Shown piece after piece: positions 29,080 through 37,605 of a DNA stretch of 64,000 bases. This stretch comes from Maribacter luteus. Lineage in GTDB: Bacteria; Bacteroidota; Bacteroidia; Flavobacteriales; Flavobacteriaceae. The stretch spans positions 62,001-126,000 of the forward strand of contig NZ_WKJH01000002.1 in assembly GCF_009674825.1 (NCBI RefSeq). The letters are read 5' to 3'. Positions within the stretch are counted from its first letter, which is position 1, and the number at the start of each line of letters is the position of its first letter. A program made the translations under genes and the position numbers. The notes under the pieces are model-generated. The model saw only the letters and a list, made by a program, of their open reading frames with translations, was not told the DNA's origin and made no database searches.

Positions 29080-32000
29080 ATGAAAACAAATTTAAGTGGA
29101 ATCTTCACGCTATTATTGGCGTTAGTTGTGCACATTTCGTTTGCACAAGAAAAAACGATTTCCGGTAATGTTACAGACCAAGACGGCCTACCTTTACCTG
29201 GAGTCAACATTTTAGTTAAAAGTACCACACATGGTACGCAAACCGACTTTGATGGTAATTACGTCATTAAGGCCAACGTAGGACAAACATTGGTTTTCTC
29301 ATACATTGGCTATAAGGACCAAAACCAAACTGTCGGTAGCGCAAACACAATTAGTGTTCAAATGCAAGAAGATGCCCAAGCTTTAGATGAAGTCGTAGTT
29401 ACGGCTTTAGGTATTTCAAGAGAGAAAAAATCACTCGGATATGCCACTCAAGAATTGGACAATTCAGAAGTTCAGTCTTCTTCTGATGCAAACTTCATCA
29501 ACAACCTTTCCGGTAAGGTTTCCGGATTGAGTATTAGGAAAAGTAACAACATGGGAGGATCTTCGAATATTATCATTCGAGGTTCAACTTCATTAACAGG
29601 TAGCAACCAAGCTCTATTTGTAGTTGATGGGGTACCTATTTCCAACGAGAACACTAACACATCCGATCAAAGGACCGGTGCAGGTGGATATGATTTTGGT
29701 AATGCTGCTGCAGACATCAACCCTTCAGATATTGAATCGGTCACAGTTCTTAAAGGTGCTGCCGCAACTGCACTTTACGGTTCAAGAGCAAGTACAGGGG
29801 CCATTGTCATTACTACAAAAAAAGGCAAAAGAGGTGACAAGATAGGTGTATCAATCAATTCTTCCATAACAATTGGTAAATACGACAAATCAACTTTCGC
29901 TGAATATCAAAAAGAATACGGCCAGGGTTATTATGGTAATTATTTTACCAAATACCTGGGTCGTGAAAACAACTTCCGTCAAGTTGATGTTGATGGTGAC
30001 GGCATATCTGACGACACAACCTACACAGGGCATGATGCCAGTATAGGTGAAGTATTCAATGGTCAACAAATTTACCAATGGGATGCCTATTACCCTCAAT
30101 TAAGTACTTACCAAACTTTATCCGAGTATAAATATGCAGACCATGACCCTTCTTATTTTTTCCAAAATTCCGCTACGTATGAAAACAACATTGCGGTGTC
30201 CGGTGGTGGTGAAGGATACAGCTTCAGAGGAGGCTTCGGAAATTTACAACAAGAAGGCATATTACCCAATAGTTTAATCAGAAGGAACTCTATGTTCTTG
30301 AATTCGGATTTCGATTTATCAGACAAGTTAAAAGCTTCCTTTAGGGGTAACTTCATTAAAACAGATGGTACTGGTCGTTATGGTACAGGTTATAATGACA
30401 ATAACCTCATGGGTAACTTTAGACAATGGTGGGCTACCAACGTAGATTTAAAAGATCTTAAAAATGCCTATTTCTCAACTGGTGATAATATCACCTGGAA
30501 CCTTAATGGTTATGATGCAGTTACTGGCGAAATGGATTTAACTCCCGCTTATTGGGATAACCCATATTGGACAAGATATGAGAATGCCTCCAAAGACACA
30601 AGAAATCGATTCATTGGAAGTGGTGCATTAAGTTACGATGCTTATGATTGGCTAAACCTAACCGCTAGAGCTTCTGTAGACACCTATGCTTCAATCCAAG
30701 AAGAATTCGTCGCCGTAGGCAGTCATGACATACCTGCATACGAAAGATTTAACTACAATTTTTCTGAATTCAACTACGATTTCCTAGCAACAGCTAATAA
30801 GCATTTAGGAGATAATTTTAATATAACAGGATTATTGGGTGCCAACTACAGACAGACTAAAATCAATAGCATAAGGGCAATAACAAATGGTGGGCTCGTA
30901 ATCCCTAATGTCTATGCCCTATCAAATTCTGTGAACCTAATCGAATCTCCTGACGAAACGCAAACCACTGAAAAAGTCTATGGGATTTTCGCGAATGCCT
31001 CGTTAGGTTATAAAGACATGTTATATTTAGATGTTAGCGCAAGGAACGATGTATCTTCAACTTTACCTGATGGGGACAATTCATATTTCTACCCTTCTGT
31101 ATCAACTAGTTTTTTATTCTCTAAATTAGTTGACAAAGATTGGATGAGCCTCGGAAAATTACGTTTAAACTATGCAGAAGTAGGGTCCAGCGCACCAACA
31201 TTAAGCCTTCAAAATGTATATATCGCAGAAGCTCCGTTTAACTCTTCTTCTTTATTCAGAAACCCTACCACTTATAACAATGCAGATTTAAAACCAGAAA
31301 GGACGCGCTCTTACGAAGCAGGTTTAGAAATGCGATTTTTACAGAATAGGGTTGGTTTTGACTTTTCTTACTATAACACGGAAAGTGACGACTTAATCGT
31401 ACCTGTTTCCATTTCTACTGCCTCTGGTGGTTATTATAAATATTTCAACACCGGTAAAATCACCAACGAAGGTTTTGAAATCTCAGCTAATCTAGTTCCT
31501 ATTCAAACCGAGAATTTTAAATGGGATATGATCTTGAACTGGTCAACAAATGATAATACCGTAAACAGTTTATTTGAGGACAACTCCAACTTGGTTATTG
31601 CAAGTCTTCAGGGAGGTGTATCCATTAATGCGACAGTAGGGCAACCATACGGTACTATAAGAGGTTCTGCTTACGACAGGGACGAAGATGGTAACAAATT
31701 AATCGATACGGAAACTGGAGGATACCAACTCGTGGATAATCAAGTTATCGGTGATGCCAATGCCGATTGGATGGGAGGAATCACCAACCAATTTACCTAC
31801 AAGAACGTTTCTTTTTCTTTCTTAATCGACATAAAACAAGGTGGAGACGTATTTTCATTAGATCAATGGTATGGTCAAGGATCGGGATTATACCCTAATA
31901 CCGCAGGTTTGAATGACCTTGGAAACCCACAAAGAGCTTCATTGGAAAATGGAGGAGGGGTTATTTTACCAGGTGTTAAACCTGATGGAACCGCAAATGA

Positions 32001-32322
32001 CATTAGATTGGATACCGGTGACGGTGCAACTAGTTTTATTTATGGCTATTACCAAGGTTACTTCCCTAACGAGGAGTATGTTTACGATGCCTCCTATGTT
32101 AAATTAAGAGAAGCGACACTAACCTATAAATTCCCTGAAAAGTTATTTAAAAAACTTGATGTATCATGTAGTCTTATTGGTCGTAATTTATGGATTATCC
32201 ATAAAAACCTACCTATGGCCGATCCAGAAGACGCTTTAAGCTCAGGAAATGTACAAGCATATCAATCCGGAGCATATCCTTCGGTTAAGGAATATGGTTT
32301 CAATCTAAAAATTGATTTTTAA
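29080..32322 (+). CDS. SusC/RagA-family TonB-dependent outer-membrane receptor (pair 3)
   Basis: A 1080-aa protein when started at the ATG at 29080. A GTG at 29041 would add 13 residues ahead of the signal peptide and is rejected because the other two SusC genes start at the same MKTNLSG. Signal peptide ends VVHISFA. The N-terminal extension carries VTDQDGLPLPGVNILVKSTT; then come LDEVVVTALGISREKKSLGYA, the plug IIIRGSTSLTGSNQALFVVD and VTVLKGAAATALYGSRAS, and a barrel ending FNLKIDF. The first 90 coding bases are close to SusC 2, the rest is not. SusD partner is 10 bp downstream. Confidence 0.93.
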   Translation: MKTNLSGIFTLLLALVVHISFAQEKTISGNVTDQDGLPLPGVNILVKSTTHGTQTDFDGNYVIKANVGQTLVFSYIGYKDQNQTVGSANTISVQMQEDAQALDEVVVTALGISREKKSLGYATQELDNSEVQSSSDANFINNLSGKVSGLSIRKSNNMGGSSNIIIRGSTSLTGSNQALFVVDGVPISNENTNTSDQRTGAGGYDFGNAAADINPSDIESVTVLKGAAATALYGSRASTGAIVITTKKGKRGDKIGVSINSSITIGKYDKSTFAEYQKEYGQGYYGNYFTKYLGRENNFRQVDVDGDGISDDTTYTGHDASIGEVFNGQQIYQWDAYYPQLSTYQTLSEYKYADHDPSYFFQNSATYENNIAVSGGGEGYSFRGGFGNLQQEGILPNSLIRRNSMFLNSDFDLSDKLKASFRGNFIKTDGTGRYGTGYNDNNLMGNFRQWWATNVDLKDLKNAYFSTGDNITWNLNGYDAVTGEMDLTPAYWDNPYWTRYENASKDTRNRFIGSGALSYDAYDWLNLTARASVDTYASIQEEFVAVGSHDIPAYERFNYNFSEFNYDFLATANKHLGDNFNITGLLGANYRQTKINSIRAITNGGLVIPNVYALSNSVNLIESPDETQTTEKVYGIFANASLGYKDMLYLDVSARNDVSSTLPDGDNSYFYPSVSTSFLFSKLVDKDWMSLGKLRLNYAEVGSSAPTLSLQNVYIAEAPFNSSSLFRNPTTYNNADLKPERTRSYEAGLEMRFLQNRVGFDFSYYNTESDDLIVPVSISTASGGYYKYFNTGKITNEGFEISANLVPIQTENFKWDMILNWSTNDNTVNSLFEDNSNLVIASLQGGVSINATVGQPYGTIRGSAYDRDEDGNKLIDTETGGYQLVDNQVIGDANADWMGGITNQFTYKNVSFSFLIDIKQGGDVFSLDQWYGQGSGLYPNTAGLNDLGNPQRASLENGGGVILPGVKPDGTANDIRLDTGDGATSFIYGYYQGYFPNEEYVYDASYVKLREATLTYKFPEKLFKKLDVSCSLIGRNLWIIHKNLPMADPEDALSSGNVQAYQSGAYPSVKEYGFNLKIDF

Positions 32323-32332
32323 AAAAAATAAC

Positions 32333-33757
32333 ATGAAAAAAATATTTATCTTATTAATGATTTTTACAGGAGCATTTTCCTGTACAGATGATATTACCGA
32401 TGTGAATGTCGACCAAAAAAACCCTGCTGAGGTGCCTGGTGAGTACACCTTTACCTATGGCACAAAAGAGTTGTTCGATCAAATGGTAAACACCAATACG
32501 AACCTAAATCCATTTAGGCTTCTTTCGCAGCAATGGACAGAAGTACAGTATACGCAAGAAGCCAACTATCAATTCAGTGATAGGGATGTTATGGGAAACC
32601 ATTGGAACCGTCTTTACGCCAGGGCCTTAGGAAATTTAAACTCTTCGATTTTAACCCTCGAAGAAGAAGGTGTACAAGCAGGTGATCAAGATGAAGCCGC
32701 AAGACAAAATCAAATTGCTATGGCCATGACCTTAAAAGTATATTCCTATCAAGTCTTAGTTGACACTTTTGGCAATATACCTTTCTCTGAAGCTTTGGAT
32801 TCAGAAAATGTCACACCTATTTATGACGATGCCGCTACTATTTATTCGAGTTTGCTTTCTCAAATAGATGAAGCCTTAGGAAAATTTGATTCTGCAAACG
32901 GTATTTATGGAGGGGACCTTATTTATAGTGGTGATATCGCCAAATGGATTAAATTCGCCAATAGCCTTAAACTTAGAATGGCGATTAGGCTAGCGGATGT
33001 GGACCCTGCAATATCCAAATCCATGGCCGAAGCAGCCATAACCGATGGAGTAATGACCTCTAATGATGACAACGCCACCATTACGTATGAATCTGCTTCA
33101 CCAAACACCAATCCATTATGGGAAGACTTGGTTGAAAGTGGACGTGATGATTACGCACCAGCAAACACCATTGTTGATATTATGAATGATTTAGATGATC
33201 CGCGTAGAACCGTATATTTCACTGATTTAGATGGAGAATACGTTGGTGGCGAGTATGGATTGGTTTTAGATTATGGAACTGTCTCCCATATAGGTACGCT
33301 ATTCTTAGACCCAGAACTTCCAGGAGTAATCATGGATTATAGCGAGGTAGAGTTCCTTTTGGCCGAAGCAGCAGCTAGAGGCTACTCAACCTCTTCTGAT
33401 GCTACTGTTCATTACGAAAATGCAATTAGGGCCTCTTTTGATTTCTGGGACCTTTCCGATGAGGCCGATGCATATCTCTTAAATGGAGATGTAGCATATG
33501 ATGCCGCCAACTGGAAAGAATCTATTGGCACTCAAAAATATTTGGCACTTTACAATAGAGGTTTCGAAGCTTGGTCTTCATGGAGAGCTTTGGATTATCC
33601 AGTATTGAATCAAGCTGCCGGAACACCATTACCCGTACCAGTAAGATTGGTATATCCTTTAGACGAACCACTAGTTAACGGTGAAAATTATGACCAAGCA
33701 AGTTCAGCTATTGGAGGTAATGAATACGACACCAAATTATTCTGGGACATAAACTAA
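32333..33757 (+). CDS. SusD-like (SusD_2 type) outer-membrane lipoprotein (pair 3)
   Basis: A 474-aa lipoprotein when started at the ATG at 32333 (MKKIFILLMIFTGAFS-Cys17). An in-frame upstream ATG at 32312 lies inside the SusC stop region and would add seven polar residues, so it is less likely. Features include VNVDQKNPAEVPGEY after the Cys, AMTLKVYSYQVLVDTFGNIPFSEAL, and AKWIKFANSLKLRMAIRLAD. The C-terminal FEAWSSWRALDYPVLN is typical. It is the binding lid for SusC 3. A terminator follows 26 bp after the stop. Confidence 0.9.
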   Translation: MKKIFILLMIFTGAFSCTDDITDVNVDQKNPAEVPGEYTFTYGTKELFDQMVNTNTNLNPFRLLSQQWTEVQYTQEANYQFSDRDVMGNHWNRLYARALGNLNSSILTLEEEGVQAGDQDEAARQNQIAMAMTLKVYSYQVLVDTFGNIPFSEALDSENVTPIYDDAATIYSSLLSQIDEALGKFDSANGIYGGDLIYSGDIAKWIKFANSLKLRMAIRLADVDPAISKSMAEAAITDGVMTSNDDNATITYESASPNTNPLWEDLVESGRDDYAPANTIVDIMNDLDDPRRTVYFTDLDGEYVGGEYGLVLDYGTVSHIGTLFLDPELPGVIMDYSEVEFLLAEAAARGYSTSSDATVHYENAIRASFDFWDLSDEADAYLLNGDVAYDAANWKESIGTQKYLALYNRGFEAWSSWRALDYPVLNQAAGTPLPVPVRLVYPLDEPLVNGENYDQASSAIGGNEYDTKLFWDIN

Positions 33758-33783
33758 CATTCTTCCCTATTAATATTAAACAA

Positions 33784-33810
33784 AACCACCTCAATCGAGG
33801 TGGTTTTTTT
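33784..33810 (+). terminator. Intrinsic terminator after SusCD pair 3
   Basis: AACCACCTC (33784-33792) pairs with GAGGTGGTT (33797-33805) around AATC, with the T-run ending at 33810. It shares the ACCACCT/AGGTGGT arms with the terminator at 25681. The rlmB promoter starts 3 bp later. Confidence 0.92.
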
Positions 33811-33813
33811 ATT

Positions 33814-33821
33814 TACCTTTG
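33814..33821 (+). promoter_or_regulatory. Candidate -7 element of rlmB, near-leaderless
   Basis: TACCTTTG matches the Bacteroidota -7 consensus TAnnTTTG and ends 4 bp before the rlmB ATG. No TTTG is found at the -33 position, which falls in the terminator stem. If it is used, the mRNA would start at or very near the start codon. Confidence 0.4.
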
Positions 33822-33825
33822 CCAC

Positions 33826-34563
33826 ATGCAAAAACCCACTCAAATTTACGGCATTAGGGCCATCATCGAAGCGATCAATGCAGGTGAGGCCATTGATAAG
33901 ATCTTTATACAAAAAGGGCTTAAAGGTGATTTATCAAAAGAATTGGAAGGCCTAATCCGTAAGAACGGGATAAATGCATCGTACGTTCCACCAGAGAAGC
34001 TATATAAACTCACCAAGAACAACCACCAAGGGGTTATCGCGAATATTTCACCGATTACCTTTTACGAGCTTGAAACCCTTGTCGAAAAGGTAATAGAAAA
34101 CAAAGAGGCCCCTTTGTTCCTGTTGCTCGACCAACTTTCCGATGTGCGAAATTTCGGGGCCATTATCAGAACGGCTGAATGTACAGGTGTTGATGGCATA
34201 ATCATCCAAAAGAAAGGTGCGGCACCCGTAACCGCGGACACCATCAAAACTTCTGCCGGTGCTGCCTTTAAAGTGCCTATTGCGAAAGTGGACCATATTA
34301 AAGACGCGGTCTATTACCTCCAAGCTTCCGGAATATCAGTTACGGTAGCAACAGAAAAAACCAATGACACCATATATGATGTTTCCTTTAAGAAACCTTC
34401 TGCCATTGTTATGGGATCTGAAGATAAAGGTGTTTCACCTTCAGTCATTAAAGCGGCGGATCATACAGCAAAACTACCGTTATTGGGTGAGATAGAATCT
34501 TTGAACGTTTCGGTCGCATGTGGAGTTTTTCTTTACGAGGTTGTTCGCCAAAGAATGGATTGA
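33826..34563 (+). CDS. rlmB: 23S rRNA (guanosine(2251)-2'-O)-methyltransferase RlmB
   Basis: A 245-aa SpoU/TrmH-family SAM-dependent RNA methyltransferase. It has an N-terminal substrate-binding domain (IYGIRAIIEAINAG, NNHQGVIANISP) and a C-terminal trefoil-knot domain with motif 1 NFGAIIRTAEC, motif 2 IVMGSEDKGVSP and motif 3 SLNVSVACGVFLYEV. RlmB methylates the ribose of G2251 in the P loop of 23S rRNA. TrmH-like tRNA enzymes are an alternative, but the N-terminal domain and length favour RlmB. Its stop abuts the stop of the convergent rhomboid gene. Confidence 0.9.
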   Translation: MQKPTQIYGIRAIIEAINAGEAIDKIFIQKGLKGDLSKELEGLIRKNGINASYVPPEKLYKLTKNNHQGVIANISPITFYELETLVEKVIENKEAPLFLLLDQLSDVRNFGAIIRTAECTGVDGIIIQKKGAAPVTADTIKTSAGAAFKVPIAKVDHIKDAVYYLQASGISVTVATEKTNDTIYDVSFKKPSAIVMGSEDKGVSPSVIKAADHTAKLPLLGEIESLNVSVACGVFLYEVVRQRMD

Positions 34564-35313
34564 TCAATCCTTTGCCGCATTCCCTCCATCTTTCGTCTTG
34601 TAGTGATAGGTTATCCGAACGGGTTCATCTTCTTGATGGATTTCTTCCGGTTTTCTTTCAATAAAATTACCGTCTTCATCAAAATGCCTTAAGAATTCGT
34701 CGGCATCCTCATTATAATCTTCATGTTCCCAATCGAACTTTTTGGATGATGGGGTATTCGCTTTTACGAAAAAGGCAAGTAGAAGTCCAGCTAGAAAACC
34801 TCCCAAATGTCCTTCCCAGGAAATACCATCCTTGATGGGAAAAACATACCAAAGAAGGCTTCCGTAAATAAAAACCACTACCAATGACAATGCAACCAAC
34901 CGATAATATTTTGAAAAAATACCCTTGAAAAATATAAAACTGGCCAATACATAGATAATTCCACTTACCCCAATATGGTAAGAAGGCCTTCCTACAGCCC
35001 AAGTAAACAGCCCGGAGAACAACAAGCCATATACCAATACTTTTATGGCGATATCTTTGTAAAAATAAAACAGGGAGGCGGTTAATATGGCCAATGGTAT
35101 GGTGTTGTTATACAAATGTTCAACAGAACCATGGATAAACGGGCTGAATAAAACCCCTCTCAATCCTTTCAATGATCTGGGGTATACCCCAAAATGGTTA
35201 AAATTGGTATGCAACTGCAGCTCCAACCAAAAAACGGCCCATATCAATATTACCCCTATCAAAGGGGCAACCACTACCGAATTGGTGAACTTAAAATAGT
35301 TGTTTTCAGACAT
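34564..35313 (-). CDS. Rhomboid-family intramembrane serine protease
   Basis: A 249-aa inner-membrane protein with about six transmembrane helices. The catalytic dyad is visible: Ser117 in HIGVSGIIYVLA and His169 in WEGHLGGFLAGL. The oxyanion-region residues lie in HGSVEHLYNN (about 61-70). A soluble acidic tail (about residues 190-249) follows the last helix. Rhomboids cleave transmembrane segments of client proteins; the client is unknown. The gene ends base to base with convergent rlmB, so no terminator fits between them. Confidence 0.93.
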   Translation of the reverse strand: MSENNYFKFTNSVVVAPLIGVILIWAVFWLELQLHTNFNHFGVYPRSLKGLRGVLFSPFIHGSVEHLYNNTIPLAILTASLFYFYKDIAIKVLVYGLLFSGLFTWAVGRPSYHIGVSGIIYVLASFIFFKGIFSKYYRLVALSLVVVFIYGSLLWYVFPIKDGISWEGHLGGFLAGLLLAFFVKANTPSSKKFDWEHEDYNEDADEFLRHFDEDGNFIERKPEEIHQEDEPVRITYHYKTKDGGNAAKD

Positions 35314-35417
35314 TATCCTAAAATAATTCTATTATAAACAAAAAACCTACCGTAATCGATAAACATGATAAATTGTCATTTATTCCCTATTGTCACCTTC
35401 AATTGTTTACAATACTA

Positions 35418-35448
35418 TATGGTAAGAAACGGATCAATCGTAACTTTG
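35418..35448 (+). promoter_or_regulatory. Promoter of rarA
   Basis: TATG (35418-35421), a 19-nt spacer and TAACTTTG (35441-35448) fit the Bacteroidota sigma-A consensus with one mismatch at -33. The rarA ATG is 15 bp downstream, giving a very short leader. Confidence 0.65.
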
Positions 35449-35463
35449 TTTTAAATTTACCCC

Positions 35464-36741
35464 ATGAATGAACCATTGGCAGAAAGGGTACGCCCTAAAA
35501 CCTTAGATGAGTATATTAGTCAAAACCATTTGGTTGGGGAGCAGGGTTCATTGACCCATCAGATAAAAAAAGGGATTATTCCGTCGTTGATTCTTTGGGG
35601 ACCACCAGGAACAGGAAAGACCACACTGGCCAATATCATAGCCCAAGAGAGCAAAAGACCCTTTTATACCCTTAGTGCCATAAACAGCGGGGTAAAGGAT
35701 ATTCGTGAAGTCATTGACAAGGCCAAACAAAGTGGTGGACTCTTTACTTCTAAAAACCCCATTTTATTTATTGATGAAATACATAGGTTCAGTAAATCGC
35801 AGCAAGATTCCTTATTAGGCGCTGTTGAAAAAGGATGGGTGACTTTGATCGGGGCCACTACCGAAAATCCCAGCTTTGAAGTAATTCCGGCTTTATTGTC
35901 ACGTTGCCAAGTCTATGTCTTGAATGCCTTTGGCAAAGAAGATCTTGAAGCGCTTCTATCAAGGGCCATGCAGCAGGATGCTGTATTAAAATCAAAAAAA
36001 ATAATACTTCAAGAAACAGAGGCTTTACTACGTTTATCGGGTGGTGATGGGCGTAAACTATTGAACATCTTTGAATTGGTCGTAAATTCGGAACAATCCG
36101 ACAGTATTACAATCACGAACGAGTTGGTTTTGGGCAAAGTACAAAGCAACACCGTTCTTTATGACAAAACCGGGGAACAGCATTATGACATTATCTCGGC
36201 CTTTATCAAATCGATACGCGGTAGTGACCCCAATGGTGCGGTATATTGGTTGGCACGAATGATCGAAGGCGGGGAAGACCTAAAGTTCATAGCCCGTAGA
36301 ATGTTGATTTCCGCATCGGAGGATATAGGATTGGCAAACCCTACGGCATTGGTCATTGCCAACAATACTTTTCAGGCGGTTACGACAATCGGCTATCCGG
36401 AAGCTCGGATTATCTTAAGCCAATGTGCCATTTATCTTGCCACTTCGGCAAAAAGCAATGCCAGCTATATGGCTATCAATACGGCTCAACAGACCGTTAA
36501 ACAGACAGGCAATCTATCGGTTCCGCTTGCCTTACGTAATGCCCCGACAAAATTAATGAAAGATTTAGGGTATGGCAAAGACTACAAATATGCCCATGAA
36601 TATGAAAACAATTTCGTGGATGAGGAGTTTTTACCAGAAGAACTAACCGGAACCAGTTTCTACAAACCCGGTAAAAACCCACGTGAAAACGCCATCGATG
36701 AGTTTTTGAAAAAACGATGGAAAGGCAAATATGACCTTTAG
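35464..36741 (+). CDS. rarA: Replication-associated recombination protein A (RarA/MgsA), AAA+ ATPase
   Basis: A 425-aa clamp-loader-like AAA+ ATPase. Walker A is GPPGTGKT (46-53), Walker B is LFIDEIHRF with DEIH at 104-107, and sensor 1 is LIGATTENPSF. The C-terminal part has the RarA-specific AFIKSIRGSDPNGAVYWLAR and RRMLISASEDIGLANP. RarA acts at stalled replication forks on ssDNA ends together with SSB and RecA. It starts divergently from the rhomboid gene. Its stop overlaps the end of the convergent gene at 36738 by 4 bp. Confidence 0.96.
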   Translation: MNEPLAERVRPKTLDEYISQNHLVGEQGSLTHQIKKGIIPSLILWGPPGTGKTTLANIIAQESKRPFYTLSAINSGVKDIREVIDKAKQSGGLFTSKNPILFIDEIHRFSKSQQDSLLGAVEKGWVTLIGATTENPSFEVIPALLSRCQVYVLNAFGKEDLEALLSRAMQQDAVLKSKKIILQETEALLRLSGGDGRKLLNIFELVVNSEQSDSITITNELVLGKVQSNTVLYDKTGEQHYDIISAFIKSIRGSDPNGAVYWLARMIEGGEDLKFIARRMLISASEDIGLANPTALVIANNTFQAVTTIGYPEARIILSQCAIYLATSAKSNASYMAINTAQQTVKQTGNLSVPLALRNAPTKLMKDLGYGKDYKYAHEYENNFVDEEFLPEELTGTSFYKPGKNPRENAIDEFLKKRWKGKYDL

Positions 36742-37592
36742 AATTTTATATTCAATTCCTCAGTTGTCATCTTACCGTTTGTATTATACTCCAAATACCA
36801 TTTACCATCTTTTTTGAACACCATACCATTGGCCCCATTTTCATTGGCAACTGAAAAAACATCGGGCATGGAAGTCCGATATATTTTTAAACGTATTTTA
36901 GGGGTGCTATCTACAAGCTGATAACCGTTTTCTATTTCCTGAGCGTAAAGTATACCGGAATAATCTTCCTTTTCAGCCATAACCACCGATTCAACAGGCT
37001 CTGATTTTTTAATAGTCGACGTTACAGGCTCCTTGCTTTTGTACGATTGATTTTCGGGGGTGGCAACCTGCTGAACAACCGTAACATTCGGCTTGTTCTT
37101 CGGCACAACCGGTTTATCCCCTACCTCAGCAGGAACAACCATTGCGGAAACCATCTCCGTTCCCGACGGGGAATACTTATAATTAGAGTCTTTAATAGTT
37201 GAAAAAGCTTCTGTCAATGCTTCCCTATAGGAACTCTCATATTGTTTCTCCTTGCTAGTTCCCATAATGGTCGTAAGCACCTCTTTCGAAGCACAGTCTT
37301 TCAAAGTAATCGATGTTTTTGTGGTGAACATCGAGGACTCATCATTTATAAAAACCTGCAATCCCAAACAGCGATTACGCTCCAGATCAGGAGGCATGGC
37401 ATCATCATAAACAGCATCGAAGCCATTCTGGGTGAAGAGATACTTAACCAAGGTACTGGTTTTATATTGGTTCTCCTTTTTAAAAGCATCGAACTTTTTG
37501 GGTACGATGACATATTTATAGGCGTTTAAATTTTCTTGGGAATACCCATAGGATATACCAAAAACAACAAGCAATACGATAAGTTTTTTCAT
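36738..37592 (-). CDS. Exported protein of unknown function
   Basis: A 284-aa protein with signal peptide MKKLIVLLVVFGISYGYS, a conserved-looking N-terminal domain (YKYVIVPKKFDAFKKENQYK, LVKYLFTQNGFDAVYDD, about 24-135), a low-complexity linker rich in Val, Pro, Lys and Thr (about 150-205), and a C-terminal beta domain with GKWYLEYNTNGKMTTEELNI. No catalytic motif was seen. It is the last gene of a group with the DUF5723-type outer-membrane protein (14 bp) and a lipoprotein, so a role in the cell envelope is inferred. It overlaps the convergent rarA by 4 bp. Confidence 0.75.
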   Translation of the reverse strand: MKKLIVLLVVFGISYGYSQENLNAYKYVIVPKKFDAFKKENQYKTSTLVKYLFTQNGFDAVYDDAMPPDLERNRCLGLQVFINDESSMFTTKTSITLKDCASKEVLTTIMGTSKEKQYESSYREALTEAFSTIKDSNYKYSPSGTEMVSAMVVPAEVGDKPVVPKNKPNVTVVQQVATPENQSYKSKEPVTSTIKKSEPVESVVMAEKEDYSGILYAQEIENGYQLVDSTPKIRLKIYRTSMPDVFSVANENGANGMVFKKDGKWYLEYNTNGKMTTEELNIKF

Positions 37593-37605
37593 GAAATCCG
37601 TTCTA

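Noticed and set aside
14599-33757. Invertible SusC switching system like those of Bacteroides
   Set aside because: No recombinase gene and no inverted repeats were found; all three genes and the repeats have the same orientation, so only deletion or gene conversion is possible here.
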